A stretch of 27,847 bases of DNA. Source: Cladosporium sp. IMV 00045 (lineage: Eukaryota; Ascomycota; Dothideomycetes; Cladosporiales; Cladosporiaceae). Positions 19,054 through 27,847 of the stretch are shown here, piece after piece (the stretch's first letter is position 1; each line of letters opens with the position of its first letter). Under the pieces are notes generated by a model. That model ran no database searches. It had not been told where the DNA came from and worked only from the letters and a program-made list of their open reading frames with translations. The DNA lies in the NCBI GenBank assembly GCA_001931905.2, contig MSJI02000397.1:1-27847 (forward strand), written 5' to 3'. The position numbers and the translations under genes were made by a program.

Positions 19054-21718
19054 TATGGAATAGGGCAGAAGAGCGTGTGGTAGCTCTTGTACAAGGGTGC
19101 ATAAGGACCGGGTTCCATCCCTGCACATGGAAGACTGTAAAAGGCATCCTGCTGCGCAAACACGGTAAACCCACGTACAGCGTCGCGAAAGCATATCGGG
19201 TGATCAGCCTGCTCAGCTGTCATGGGAAAGTGGTGGAGAGGGCGGTCGCAACTTGGATCGCATCCTACTATGATACAAACGAAATCCTCCATCGAGGGCA
19301 GTTCGGCTGCCGAAGGGGAAGGGGGACATCAGACGCGGTGGCTCAGCTGGTCGCAAAAGTCGAGAATGCTTGGAGCCAGAAGCGCATTACACTTGCTTTA
19401 CTCCTTGATGTCAAAGGTGCGTTTGACCGGGTCAACAAGCAGAAACTCCTACTGCGGATGGTCTAAGTCGGGATGGCTAGCAACATCGTGCGCTAGGTGG
19501 ACTCGTTCTTATCAGACCGCCGAGCCATATTAATTATTGACGGGAGAACGAGCGAGACCCGCAGCATTTAAGTAGGCCTGCCGCAAGGGTCACCGATATC
19601 ACCGGTGCTATTCATCTTATTAGTAAGCGTAATGTTCTAGTAGCTGGAAGATAGATACATAAAGCTCGAGGCGATCTCATTCGTGGACGACATCGGTCTA
19701 GTAACAGAATGTGATGATATAGAAGAAAGCTCGAGGAAGCTCGAGCATATCGCTAGAGATGTAATATAATAGGGATCGGATAATAAAGCCGATTTCGAGG
19801 TTAGCAAAACCGAAGCGCTCGTCTTTAGTAGGCGTCGCAAGATTCTATAAGTAGCAAAAGAGGTAGCTATCTGCATTAGAGAGCAGACTTTTGCTATTAA
19901 GCAAGAAGCGACGAAATGGCTAGGCTTCTAGCTGGATTCGAAGCTGTCGTTCAAAAGCCACTTCGAAAACAGGATGGTAAGTGCTAAAGGAGCTCTATAG
20001 CGGGTATCTAGTCTTAGTAGAAGCAATGGCGGCTTGTCGGTGGACTTAATGCGGAGACTGGTCGTGGTAGCTGTCACCTCCGTGGCGTTATACGGGTTAG
20101 AGATTTGGTAGAGAGGCTAGAAAGACCAAGTGGAGAAAGTATAGCTGCTGCTAAATAGCCAGGCGAAAGCCATTATAGGGCTATTAACATTAACCTCTCG
20201 AACCTTTCTTCGGGCGGAATCGTGCCTGCCTACCGCATAAGACCTTCTCGATCGTCGCTAGACATCGTTCGCGGTGCGGGCGCTTAATGCGAACGGAGAT
20301 CATCTAACGCACTAGCTCCTACCTGCTAATTTCCGTCTCGGCGAGCTTTATAGACACGAAGGGGCAACGGGTCAGCCGTCTAGCATCGGCTGGATGATAG
20401 CGGAGAAGACGCACCGATCATTCGGAAGCAGACTCGCATAGCAGGTAGCGAGGCACGTTAGCTACGACACCGAGTACGGATTCGAGCTGCCTCGAAAGGT
20501 GGACTCACCTATAACAAGCCTAGTGATCCGGACCTAAGGCTACTTGCAGATGCCGCAAAGAATGCAATCCGATAATCCCCAGACCAAAACTAATACTATT
20601 CGTGAGCACAACAAAGGATATTAGTTTTAGTCTAGAGATCGCATAGAGAGAATGCCATGTATGGAAGACCAAAATGTTATCGCTGGGAAATCACATCACA
20701 ATAGCCGACGCGGCGATAGTTGCGGTCGGCATGGGTGCGAAGAACCTCATCTCGATACTCTCGAGGACGAATCACCTCTATACCGAGATTGTTACGGAGT
20801 CGCGGGCAGTACTAGCTGCCATTCAGAGCAGCAAGTAATGGATACTGCTAGTCGTTACCGGTATCAAAAGACACGCACATAGTGTCGAAGAAGTAGGAGG
20901 CTAAGTGGTTTTAACGTGGCTCTCAAATTGCGAAGATATTAAGAGCTACAATATAGCCTGAGCTGCGGCATAACGAGCGGTAAAGCAACAACCTAAAGAG
21001 ATGCGATCAGCCTCGCTATCGTATATGAAACAAGCTATTAAGGAGAGGTAGAAGCTAACTACTAAGATGAATAAACATATCGAAGATGCGAGGAAGTCAG
21101 TTACAGCTAGATACCTATAGCTTAAGTCCGGTTATACAGTCATAGGAGCTCACCTACTAAGGATTAGCAAAGTCTAGGACGCATAATGCTAGTGGTGTGG
21201 CGAGAGCAGTCAAATCGTCGCCCACCTCTTACTAGAGTGCCAGAAGTAGCGAAGGCAGTAGGATACTATGCTATAGAAGCTACGCGCGAATAAGCTTTCG
21301 ATTAGCAGAAGGCGAAACAGAGCAGACCTAAAGATAATATTCGCAGGTAAGGCGATTATAGAGGCCCTTTAGTTTATTGAAAACACAGAAGTAGGTAAGA
21401 AGCCGGCTAGAAACGCTAATAAGAATGACTCGTGGGACATCGAACGCTTGGATCGGAGTGCAAATGAGGAAGACAGGATGTTAGAGGACAAAAAGAGCTA
21501 AGGAGAAAAGTGAGGAGTAATAGCGACAGGAAAGTAGGAGGGCACTAAGCCCGAAAGCAGTAGCAACTTAGTGAAGTCGGGACAGCGAGCAAATTTGTAT
21601 AGATGAATACCGAAGCGAGAGCACAAGTAGAAGCCATAGAAATCGTCGCGAAAATAGCCGACATGCCATAAGCTATATAGCTTGAATACAGTATGATTAA
21701 AAAAAAAATTTAAAAAAA

Positions 21719-23117
21719 CGCCTAGACAGGAAGGTTTCGGCATACGCGGCAAAGTTTGTATCGCTCCCAAAGAGTAACCCAGCTAAGAGCGCGCTATTAC
21801 GTGGGTTCAACGTGAACACACAAGTATCGCCACTCGGAGCGACAGTCGCAGCATCGAAAGAGCGGCTGAAACCAAATGGATCTAGGCTACCTACGGGCAA
21901 CCCGCCATGGATCCAGGCGCCGCGGACAGACCACAGCCACCGAGTGGTCATCAAAGAAAAAGACCAGGCAATTAGAGACACGGCCACGATCGCAGGAGCA
22001 GGTACTGTAGGCCTATACACGGATTCGTCAGTCGCGAAGCGGCTGGCCGCCATCGTAGTCGTAAAGAGGGCCGGGATGTTCACTCAGGTCGTCCGGCAAG
22101 TCTCGATAGGATGGGCATCTACGTGTGTGGTATTGAGTGCAGAGATAGCAGCGATAGCAGCGGCTCTAAAGTACGCTCAGGAGAATCTTACAGAGGTTTA
22201 ATAGCTGGCGGTATTCTCAGACAGTCAGCAGGCTCTCCGAGCAATTCAAGCCGGGAACGATGCTAGGGCCGGACGAGCGCTCCTGTCGAAGATCGTAGAG
22301 AGCATAGAAGCTCTTAGCAAGGCAGGGATAGATCTCAAATTCAGATGGTCCCCGGGACATGAAGGCATAGTGGGAAGTGAAGAGGCCGACGATGCAGCAA
22401 GAGAGGCGTCGAATCACACGGGTAAACCTACGGCTCCGGCATTAGAGAGGGTGCGGGAAGTGTCAAGCGTTGTTCGTTTGATAAATCGGGATAGGAGTGA
22501 AGATCTGAACCCGTTCGATACCACGAGGCTGCCCGGCCAATATAGGTGGAAGATGGATCAGGCCCTACCAGGAAAGCACACCCTAAAGCTATACGGGTCG
22601 CTCACCTCGGGCCAGGCGTCGATCCTGATCCAGGCGAGAACGGGACACTGCCGCCTAAACCAGTACCTGTCCCGAGCAGAACTGAGAGACAAAGCCAAAT
22701 GCGGATGTGGAGACAACGATGAAACCATCAAACACGTCCTTCTTTGGTGCCCGAGATGGGTAGACGAGCGTAAGGAGCTACGAGCAGCTGCAGGCGATAG
22801 GTCGGGAGACATATCCTACCTCTTAGGAGGATGGAGTTCGAAAAAGGACATCAGAACAGGGCACTTATTAGACGGCCCGAAAGGAAAATGGAAGCCGGAT
22901 CTAGCAGTCGTCAAGGCTACCATCCGATTCCTAGAGAAAACTAGCAGGTTGACCTACCAACAGGAGGTCATATAGGCAGTATAGGGGATGGGTTACTCTC
23001 ACTCGCCCTGAGCAAAGGCAACGAATTTCATTTGTAAGTAAGGTTACTTTTAGGGACGGCTCATACAGACACCGTGAATAGCCTAACAGAATCAATCAAT
23101 CAATCAATCAATCAATC
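21719..23117 (+). pseudogene. Second LINE: ORF2 C-terminal part (RNase H and Cys motif) with 3' tail
   Basis: Immediately after the A-rich tail of the upstream LINE, a new frame begins (RLDRKVSAYAAKFVSLPKSN). An RNase H domain follows: GLYTDSSVAKRLAAIVVV, LSAEIAAIAAALKYAQ, then a TAA-TAG pair at 22199-22204 where two Gln codons are expected, then LAVFSDSQQALRAIQ and FRWSPGHEGIVGSEEADDAA. Next come LTSGQASILIQARTGHCRLN and the terminal motif CGCGDNDETIKHVLLWCPRW, with a stop at 22973-22975. About 115 bp of 3' UTR follows, ending in (AATC)7. Motifs resemble the 481-2874 LINE more than its neighbour. The RT part is missing. The junction suggests that the upstream LINE inserted into this one or that both share a truncation point. 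Confidence 0.88.
23090..23117. repeat. (AATC)7 tandem repeat, LINE 3' tail
   Basis: Seven perfect AATC units end the LINE 3' UTR. They abut epimerase coding sequence, as expected if the tetranucleotide is the element's 3' tail made at insertion. Confidence 0.9.
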
Positions 23118-23123
23118 TATACT

Positions 23124-24608
23124 ACTGAGCATCCGGACTGGAACATAAGGGCCTTGGCTCGCAACAAGGAAAAAGGCGATCGGCTAGCGCGCACTTACCA
23201 ACAAGTTACACCAGTCATTGGTGACCTCAAAAGTCTAGCGGCTATTGAGGAAGAAGCCTTTCACGCGGACATCGTACTGCACTTTGCAAGTTGTGACGAT
23301 ATCCAATCTGCGGAGGCAATCGCGAGAGGACTTGCGCAGAAACCACTAAAAAGTGTGGGGCATTGGATTCACATTCTACCTCTGGCGCCTTGATCTTGGC
23401 CACAGAAAGCCTAAATAAGCGGGCGTACGCAAACCTGCTTTTGGTAAGGGTACCCATTTCACGGGTAAGGGTACCACCCTTAAGGGGATGGGTAAGGGTA
23501 TGAACAAGAGATTTAGTGGGTAAGGGTACCCAAAGGGTACCCATTTAATAAGATCTGATAATATTACTTACTCTGATTTGTCGAAAGCATCTCACAAGAC
23601 CGGGTAGGGCTAGGCAGCGTCCGAGCTTAGCTCGATCAGTAGACTATTAACGGCTTTGAAACATCGTGGGATCAATTCATTTAGTGTTATATAAGCTCAT
23701 TGCTTAACTGATATATTCGCTTCGCTTATGAGAGATGAATATACGAGGATTTGCATAAGAGCCGCTGGACATGACCTGCACCCTACCCGAAATCGGAAAG
23801 GGCGGGCATAAGAATGCCAAGACTTGCTAGAACAGGTACCCATTATGGGTAAGGGTGAGGCGCCACCTCCATGGGTACCCAAATCATGGGTAAGGGTAGC
23901 ACAAATTTAATGGGTAAGGGTACCAAAAGCAGGTTTGGGCGTACGGGGTCCATTTGGAACAGAGTTACAACGACTGGGAGGGCGTAAACGAACTTATGCT
24001 TTTACCCGATGACGCACCCCACCGTCGTGTCGACAAGATTGTTCAGCAGGCCGGCTCGAAGTTCGTAAAGGCCGCCATAGTCTGCCCTCCTACGGTCTAC
24101 GGACCAAGCCGCGGCGTAGGCAATCCAAGCTTTCAACGAAGCTGCGGGACTGCTCCTACTACATGGCCGAGCGTTCCAGGTCAATCAGGGAAAAAACATA
24201 TGGCACGAAGTACACGTCCAAGGTCTGACCGACCTTTATGTCTCTCTGACGGAGGCAGCTGCCTCTGGGTCTTCGGATGCGACTTGGAACGAGACCGGTT
24301 ATTACCTTGCAGAAACGGGCTACTTCTACTAGGGCGACGTGTGCAAGGCTATGGGTGACTATGGCCATAGTAGGGGTTTGCTCCACGCACCCGGCGTGCA
24401 ATTTCTTGATATACACGATACGTACCGGATCTGGCCTCGGTATAACTTCTTTCTGGGAAGCACATCAAGAAGATACGCAATCAGAGCGAGGCGCTTGCTC
24501 GATTGGGAACCACATCGTCCGACTCTAATGGAGCTCATCCCGTGGATCATGGACTGCGAAATCAAAAATCTGCCTCTACAAGTCTCCGGTGATGGCTTAA
24601 CGAGGTGA
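23124..24608 (+). pseudogene. NAD(P)-dependent epimerase/NmrA-like SDR, broken
   Basis: An extended-SDR-type reductase or epimerase gene in pieces. First piece (23124-23393): EHPDWNIRALARNKEKGDR, VTPVIGDLKSLAAIEEEAF, HADIVLHFASCDDIQSAEAI, then HWIH. A frame change near 23365 leads to SGALILATESLNKRAY, where a 508-bp MITE (23430-23937) interrupts. After it: YNDWEGVNELMLLPDDAPHR, VDKIVQQAGSKFVKAAIVCP and PTVYGPSRG. Another shift follows near 24125, then DLYVSLTEAAASGSSDATWN, a TAG, and finally RRYAIRARRLLDWEPHRPTL to the stop near 24606. The N-terminal Rossmann start (GxxGxxG) is missing because the LINE with the (AATC)7 tail ends where it should be. The substrate is unknown. Confidence 0.85.
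23430..23937. mobile_element. 508-bp hAT-like MITE with 8-bp target duplication
   Basis: The ends are perfect 17-bp inverted repeats (CAAACCTGCTTTTGGTA). They are flanked by the 8-bp direct repeat GGCGTACG at 23422-23429 and 23938-23945. Taking out the element and one repeat leaves the epimerase frame continuous there. Both arms carry copies of GGTAAGGGT (about seven) and palindromic GGGTACCC. There is no coding capacity. An 8-bp duplication, short inverted repeats and clustered subterminal motifs are the signature of hAT-superfamily non-autonomous elements. No autonomous partner is in the window. Confidence 0.88.
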
Positions 24609-25710
24609 TTCTTGACAGAGGCGTACTAATTTGACAATAATAACGGGGCTTTAGCGAAGGATCAATTGACGATGACGTCGGGCGTGTTATGGCTTTCTCT
24701 TGAACTCAAAGCGTGATGGATGCGTTTGGTTCGTTCTCTAGCGACTTATACTATGTAGAAGAACATGTGCGGCCTCCAGTGTACTCACTGTAACACTGTC
24801 CAAGTCGCAAGTCGCTGGAGCTGCGCATGTTGTAAGACTAGGCACATCCCAGTACTGTGTTCGACGTTCAACGCGATGAATACGACGTTCAATTTCACCG
24901 GTACCGTAAAGCACGTACTATAAATCAATCTGAGCTTCCATTCCTTGGCTGTATTATACGTGCGAAAGGCCTGGGTTGCGTGACACAAGATCGTAGATAC
25001 GTGAACCAAGCAGAATCGGTCGCTTTCTCGAAGAGGACTTGATGTTGTCCGTTAGATTGTAAAGTCATGAAAGACAGATATACCCTAGAGAGATCTACCC
25101 ATCGGACATGATCGGCGTTGCCGTGTGCTGGTTCGATAAACAATAGTTCGACCTTTATGTACTTGAGAAGAAGACTGAGACAGTTTGGCAATGGCAGCGT
25201 AAAGTAATATGTTGTAATTTCAACACTTGTCCTCCACTATTCGGCACTACTATTCGAAAGTCGACGGAGCTGTCTATCTCTAAGAACTGAAACCTAGACT
25301 GCTCGCGTAACCTAGATGGTACGCATGAGTTCCGTGTTTCTTGAAGTTTAATGAGGCTCGTCTGAAATTTCGTGGTTTCCATTGTGACACACCTCACACT
25401 TTTAGTAAGCTTGCCGTCTGGTTCTTTGATGACATTGTAGGGCGCGTCTTCGCGTAGTTCGGCGGCGGCTTACAAACCAGCCAGCAACTATGTACACGGC
25501 GCTGCCGCTTCACCGGACGAAGCTCGGATTGTGATGCATGGTGTGAAACGCCTGACGTCAACATTGAGCCGCCAGCTTCCCATCCGTCAGCGAGGCGAGG
25601 CGAGACAGTGAGGGGTTCGTCCGAAGCTCATTCGCTATGTTTGTAAGCTCTGGAAAGCTTCATCGGTCATAGCTCGCAATGAAACCCAGCAGCAACGTAC
25701 GAAGGCAATG
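24609..25710. other. Spacer between the epimerase relic and the oxidoreductase gene
   Basis: No recognisable gene or element. Its right end should contain the promoter of the downstream oxidoreductase. Confidence 0.5.
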
Positions 25711-25716
25711 TATATA
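25711..25716 (+). promoter_or_regulatory. Possible TATA box of the oxidoreductase gene
   Basis: TATATA lies 100 bases upstream of the ATG at 25816. The position is reasonable for a fungal TATA element, but no other support exists. Confidence 0.35.
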
Positions 25717-25815
25717 GCCTGCGCACGCCCTGATAGAATTTCATCTCTCTATCACAAGCGCATCCTCCCTTGTCCGCTCATCAACACATCCTTGCATCAC
25801 ATTGTTTAATTCATC

Positions 25816-26907
25816 ATGCCTAACCATACCGCTTTCCGCCTCGCCCACCGCAACGGGTTCGATGGCTTCCAGCCACGCGACGAGCCCGTCCCTGAGATCG
25901 ACCGACACGAGCTTCTTATCAAGGTTCGCAGTGTCGCTCTCAACTTCCGCGACGTTGCCATTGCCACCTCGCAGTACCCATTCCCGGTGAAAGATGATGT
26001 CGTACCGTGTTCGGATGCTATGGGAGAGATTCATCAAGTTGGATCGTCTGTTCAAGGCTTCGCAAAAGGTGACAAGGTCGTCGTTGCCTTTGACCCGACC
26101 GCACTCTATGGCACCATCGACAACTGGGAGCATGGCTTGGGAGGGCCGACGGATGGCGTCCTGAGGCAGTATCTGCGCGTCCCGTATCACGGCGCCGTCA
26201 AGCTACCCGCGGAATCCTCCCTCAAGGACGAGGAGTGGGCTGCTCTGGTGTGTACCGGTGTGACTGCGTGGAACTCCCTGTTCGGCAACATTCCACTTCG
26301 CCCTGGCCAGATGGTTCTGTTTCAAGGCAAGTATTTCACCGGGTGAGGATTGATTTGCATCTGCTAATACGGTGCAGGCACTGGAGGAATCTCTGTCACT
26401 GGTCTGGTCCTCGCCAGAGCTGCCGGAGCCAAGACGATCATCACGTCCTCTAGCGACGAGAAGCTGCAATACGTAAAGGAGAAGTTCGGTGTGGACTACA
26501 CGATCAACTACAAGAAAACACCGGACTGGGCCGCCGAAGCGAAAAGGATCACAGGCGGTACTGGTGTGGATTACATCCTCGAAAACGGCGGATCTGGCAC
26601 AATCAAGCAGTCTATTGATGCCATCAAGTTCGGCGGCATCATCTCTGTCATTGGCTTTCTCTCGCAAGCTTCGCAGGATGAGATGCCTGATGTGGCTGGT
26701 CTCGCGCTGTCTAAGGCGTGTGTAGTACGTGGTATCATCATTGGATCGAAGCAGTTGCTCGAAGAGGTGGTCAGGTTCGTCGGAAATCACGATTTGAGAA
26801 TTCCTGTGGAGAAGACTTTCGACTTCAGCAAGGAAGGCGTCATCCAGGCACTGGAATATATGACCTCCGGCAGTCACATTGGCAAGGTTTGCATCAATAT
26901 CAAGTGA
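25816..26907 (+). CDS. Zinc-type alcohol dehydrogenase/quinone oxidoreductase-like (MDR) protein
   Basis: Two exons, 25816-26326 and 26378-26907, encode about 346 residues, a normal length for medium-chain dehydrogenases/reductases. The N-terminal GroES-like half contains LLIKVRSVALNFRDVAIA, VVPCSDAMGEI and FAKGDKVVVAF. The Rossmann half begins at the splice junction, giving GTGGISVTGLVLARAAGAK, the NAD(P)-binding loop. VDYILENGGSGTIKQS and FGGIISVIGFLS follow. The NFRD and PCSD motifs resemble zinc-independent MDR reductases; I do not see a full set of zinc ligands. It would be a cytosolic NAD(P)H-dependent oxidoreductase of unknown substrate. The intron (51 nt) begins GCAAGT and ends GTGCAG, with CTAAT as branch site: a GC-AG intron. 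The frame is uninterrupted and the start context (ATCATGCC) is good. It is the most intact gene here. Confidence 0.9.
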
Positions 26908-27428
26908 GACAGATAAAACCATCATGTCGTAGAATGTATGTAGTTTATGATAACAATTCGCTTATTGTGGTGGGCCGAATACACGCACTTTCATCCACAG
27001 CACAGATATGTGACTAAGATATCATCTCAACCTCAATGCAATGTAGTTATCGGCTCACTGATACACTACTCAGGTCATTGGTGTCAGGTTAACATCATGA
27101 AATTTCTATCGATATAAGAGATCGCAGTAGTACCATCGCACTAGGACAAGATGTGGGAGAAAAAAAAAAACCGGAACAGTCATTGAAGGTCGTGTGACCT
27201 GCTCTTTGGTATTCATTGGGGATAGTGGCGCTTCTGGACTCAGCGTCCCACGATCCTTGCCTTCGACAATCAGTGTTTACGCAGCGCTGGTCAACTTTAT
27301 CGGTCTGCAGCTCCTTGTGTTATGAGCTGCATCAATCTCCGATGATACAAGACTCCAAGCATCACGATAGCGATCTTGTCTAACTGTCCCTTAGCCGGTA
27401 TATCCTGGTTACACCAGCTATATAACCC
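26908..27428. other. 3' flank of the oxidoreductase gene, no gene seen
   Basis: Non-coding, with an A10 run at about 27161-27170. GGTTACACCAGC occurs at 27407-27418 as an extra direct copy of the arm of the hairpin that follows. Confidence 0.45.
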
Positions 27429-27475
27429 GGTTACACCAGCGAGCCTTTAGGGTTAGGGTTTTCGCTGGTGTAACC
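27429..27475. repeat. 14-bp perfect hairpin with a telomere-like loop
   Basis: GGTTACACCAGCGA (27429-27442) pairs perfectly with TCGCTGGTGTAACC (27462-27475). The 19-base loop contains TTTAGGGTTAGGGTTT, two TTAGGG units. A third copy of GGTTACACCAGC lies 22 bases upstream of the left arm. Confidence 0.85.
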
Positions 27476-27650
27476 TTGGCTCCCACTGACAGGGATTAGG
27501 AAATTCGCAAGTTTATGGGAAATATGCAGGCATCCAAGATTAAAATCTAATAACAATATTCCGCCGTTCAGATTCGGGGTGGATTGGTAAGTATGGAGTC
27601 GGAAAGCTTGGCTGCCACATACGCTCTCAACGATCTGCTGCATTCCACTA

Positions 27651-27693
27651 ACGTCACTGTAGGGGAAGCGGGACAGTACTAGAAGCGGGACAG
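27651..27693. repeat. Terminal inverted repeat of the right Fot1/pogo-like copy
   Basis: Inverted relative to 436-478, with two mismatches in 43 bases. It includes the duplicated GAAGCGGGACAG and is preceded by a TA at 27649-27650. It lies 13 bases beyond the stop codon of the transposase fragment. Confidence 0.85.
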
Positions 27694-27706
27694 AATTCTA
27701 ACCTAT

Positions 27707-27847
27707 CTACTTCAAAATCGGTCTCCTACTAGCTACGATAATACAATCGCTCTCACTTTCGGATATATTACTCCCGATAGCTTCGTCTTCCTCGTCCTCG
27801 ATTTCGGGGGTTATAGCTTTCGCCTTTTGCTTCTTCTTCGGCTTTCC
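27707..27847 (-). CDS. Fot1/pogo-like transposase, C-terminal 46 residues (runs off right edge)
   Basis: On the minus strand an open frame enters at the right edge and ends with TAG at 27709-27707. It starts GKPKKKQKAKA, is acidic in the middle (EIEDEEDEAIGSN), and ends ESDCIIVASRRPILK. A Lys-rich stretch, an acidic stretch and a final SD.I.V motif are typical tails of fungal Fot1/pogo transposases. The adjacent terminal repeat places it in the same family as the left-edge copy. The fragment is too short for a family call on its own. It is also poor in CA and TG (four in 141 bases). Confidence 0.75.
   Translation of the reverse strand, partial: GKPKKKQKAKAITPEIEDEEDEAIGSNISESESDCIIVASRRPILK

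Larger units (their letters stand above)
16700..21718 (+). mobile_element. LINE (Tad1/RNase-H type), nonsense-riddled, split by a pogo-like transposon
   Basis: The ORF2 frame starts near 16700 (REALFTQSINKAPGVDGIGF at about 16830-16900) and breaks at 16915. It resumes in frame at 19056 (VVALVQGCIRTGFHPCTWKT, then GKPTYSVAKAYRVISLLSC and LLDVKGAFDRVN). From 19464 onward in-frame TAA and TAG codons replace Gln and Trp. Later blocks are GLPQGSPISPVLF (about 19576), SFVDDIGLV (about 19678), an RNase H-like stretch (about 20750-20930), SVTARYL..LKSG and CWWCGESS...LLLECQK (about 21090-21250). A 3' UTR and an A-rich tail at 21699-21718 close it. It would reverse-transcribe its own RNA at a nicked target, but cannot now. 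The 5' limit is approximate; ORF1 and the endonuclease are absent. It carries the same 3' UTR as the remnants at 3236 and 4905. Confidence 0.88.

Noticed and set aside
19464..21300. TAG read as Gln (alternative genetic code) in the LINE
   Set aside because: CAG still encodes Gln at other positions of the same frame, some TAGs replace Trp, and the nuclear genes nearby use the standard code; RIP explains the pattern.
5635..26907. A biosynthetic cluster built from the kinase, epimerase and oxidoreductase
   Set aside because: No core synthase or transcription factor, the epimerase is dead, and transposons separate the genes.
1..27847. A Starship-type giant cargo element
   Set aside because: No tyrosine-recombinase (DUF3435) captain or other Starship marker gene is seen; the edges are Fot1/pogo-like terminal repeats.

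Overview
The window looks like a repeat-rich stretch of a filamentous ascomycete (Pezizomycotina; possibly a dothideomycete, which is inference). The reasons are: short spliceosomal introns with CTAAC branch sites, a fungal hybrid histidine kinase, a fungal DUF8032-type protein, several LINE elements of the Tad1/RNase-H type, Fot1/pogo-like DNA transposons, and nonsense codons of the kind left by repeat-induced point mutation (RIP: CAG/CAA to TAG/TAA, TGG to TAG). Nothing bacterial, viral or CRISPR-like is present.

Layout. Both window edges carry parts of a Fot1/pogo-like transposon on the minus strand. The left edge has the transposase N-terminus (1-371) and a terminal repeat (436-478). The right edge has a terminal repeat (27651-27693) and a transposase C-terminus (27707-27847). 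Two copies of one family in the same orientation therefore bracket about 27.2 kb. Next to the left copy is a LINE reverse transcriptase/RNase H pseudogene (481-2874), then a 5'-truncated LINE (3236-3975, minus) against an ABCG-transporter scrap (to 4250), and another LINE 3' remnant (4905-5105, minus). A seven-exon hybrid histidine kinase gene follows (5635-8820), then a LINE ORF1 fragment with an eight-residue repeat (9029-9738). A 43-nt poly-T tract lies just downstream of a minus-strand intronless DUF8032-type gene (10415-11368). About 2.5 kb with no recognisable gene leads to a decayed pogo-like transposase with a C-terminal zinc knuckle (13847-15473).

The right half is a nest of insertions. 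A LINE (about 16700-21718) is split by a complete 2138-bp pogo-like transposon (16916-19053, 48-bp terminal inverted repeats, TA duplication). It is followed directly by the 3' part of a second LINE (21719-23117), which ends in (AATC)7 and abuts a broken NAD-dependent epimerase gene (23124-24608). That gene is itself split by a 508-bp hAT-like MITE with an 8-bp target duplication. The last gene is an apparently intact two-exon MDR oxidoreductase (25816-26907), followed by a non-coding tail holding a hairpin with a TTAGGG-type loop.

Genes that look functional or nearly so are the oxidoreductase, the DUF8032 protein and, with reservations about its 5' end, the histidine kinase. There is no sign that they form a pathway. 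The most unusual signal is that the flanking transposon has almost no CA or TG dinucleotides, the RIP target, yet keeps its reading frame open. It looks recoded to survive RIP.
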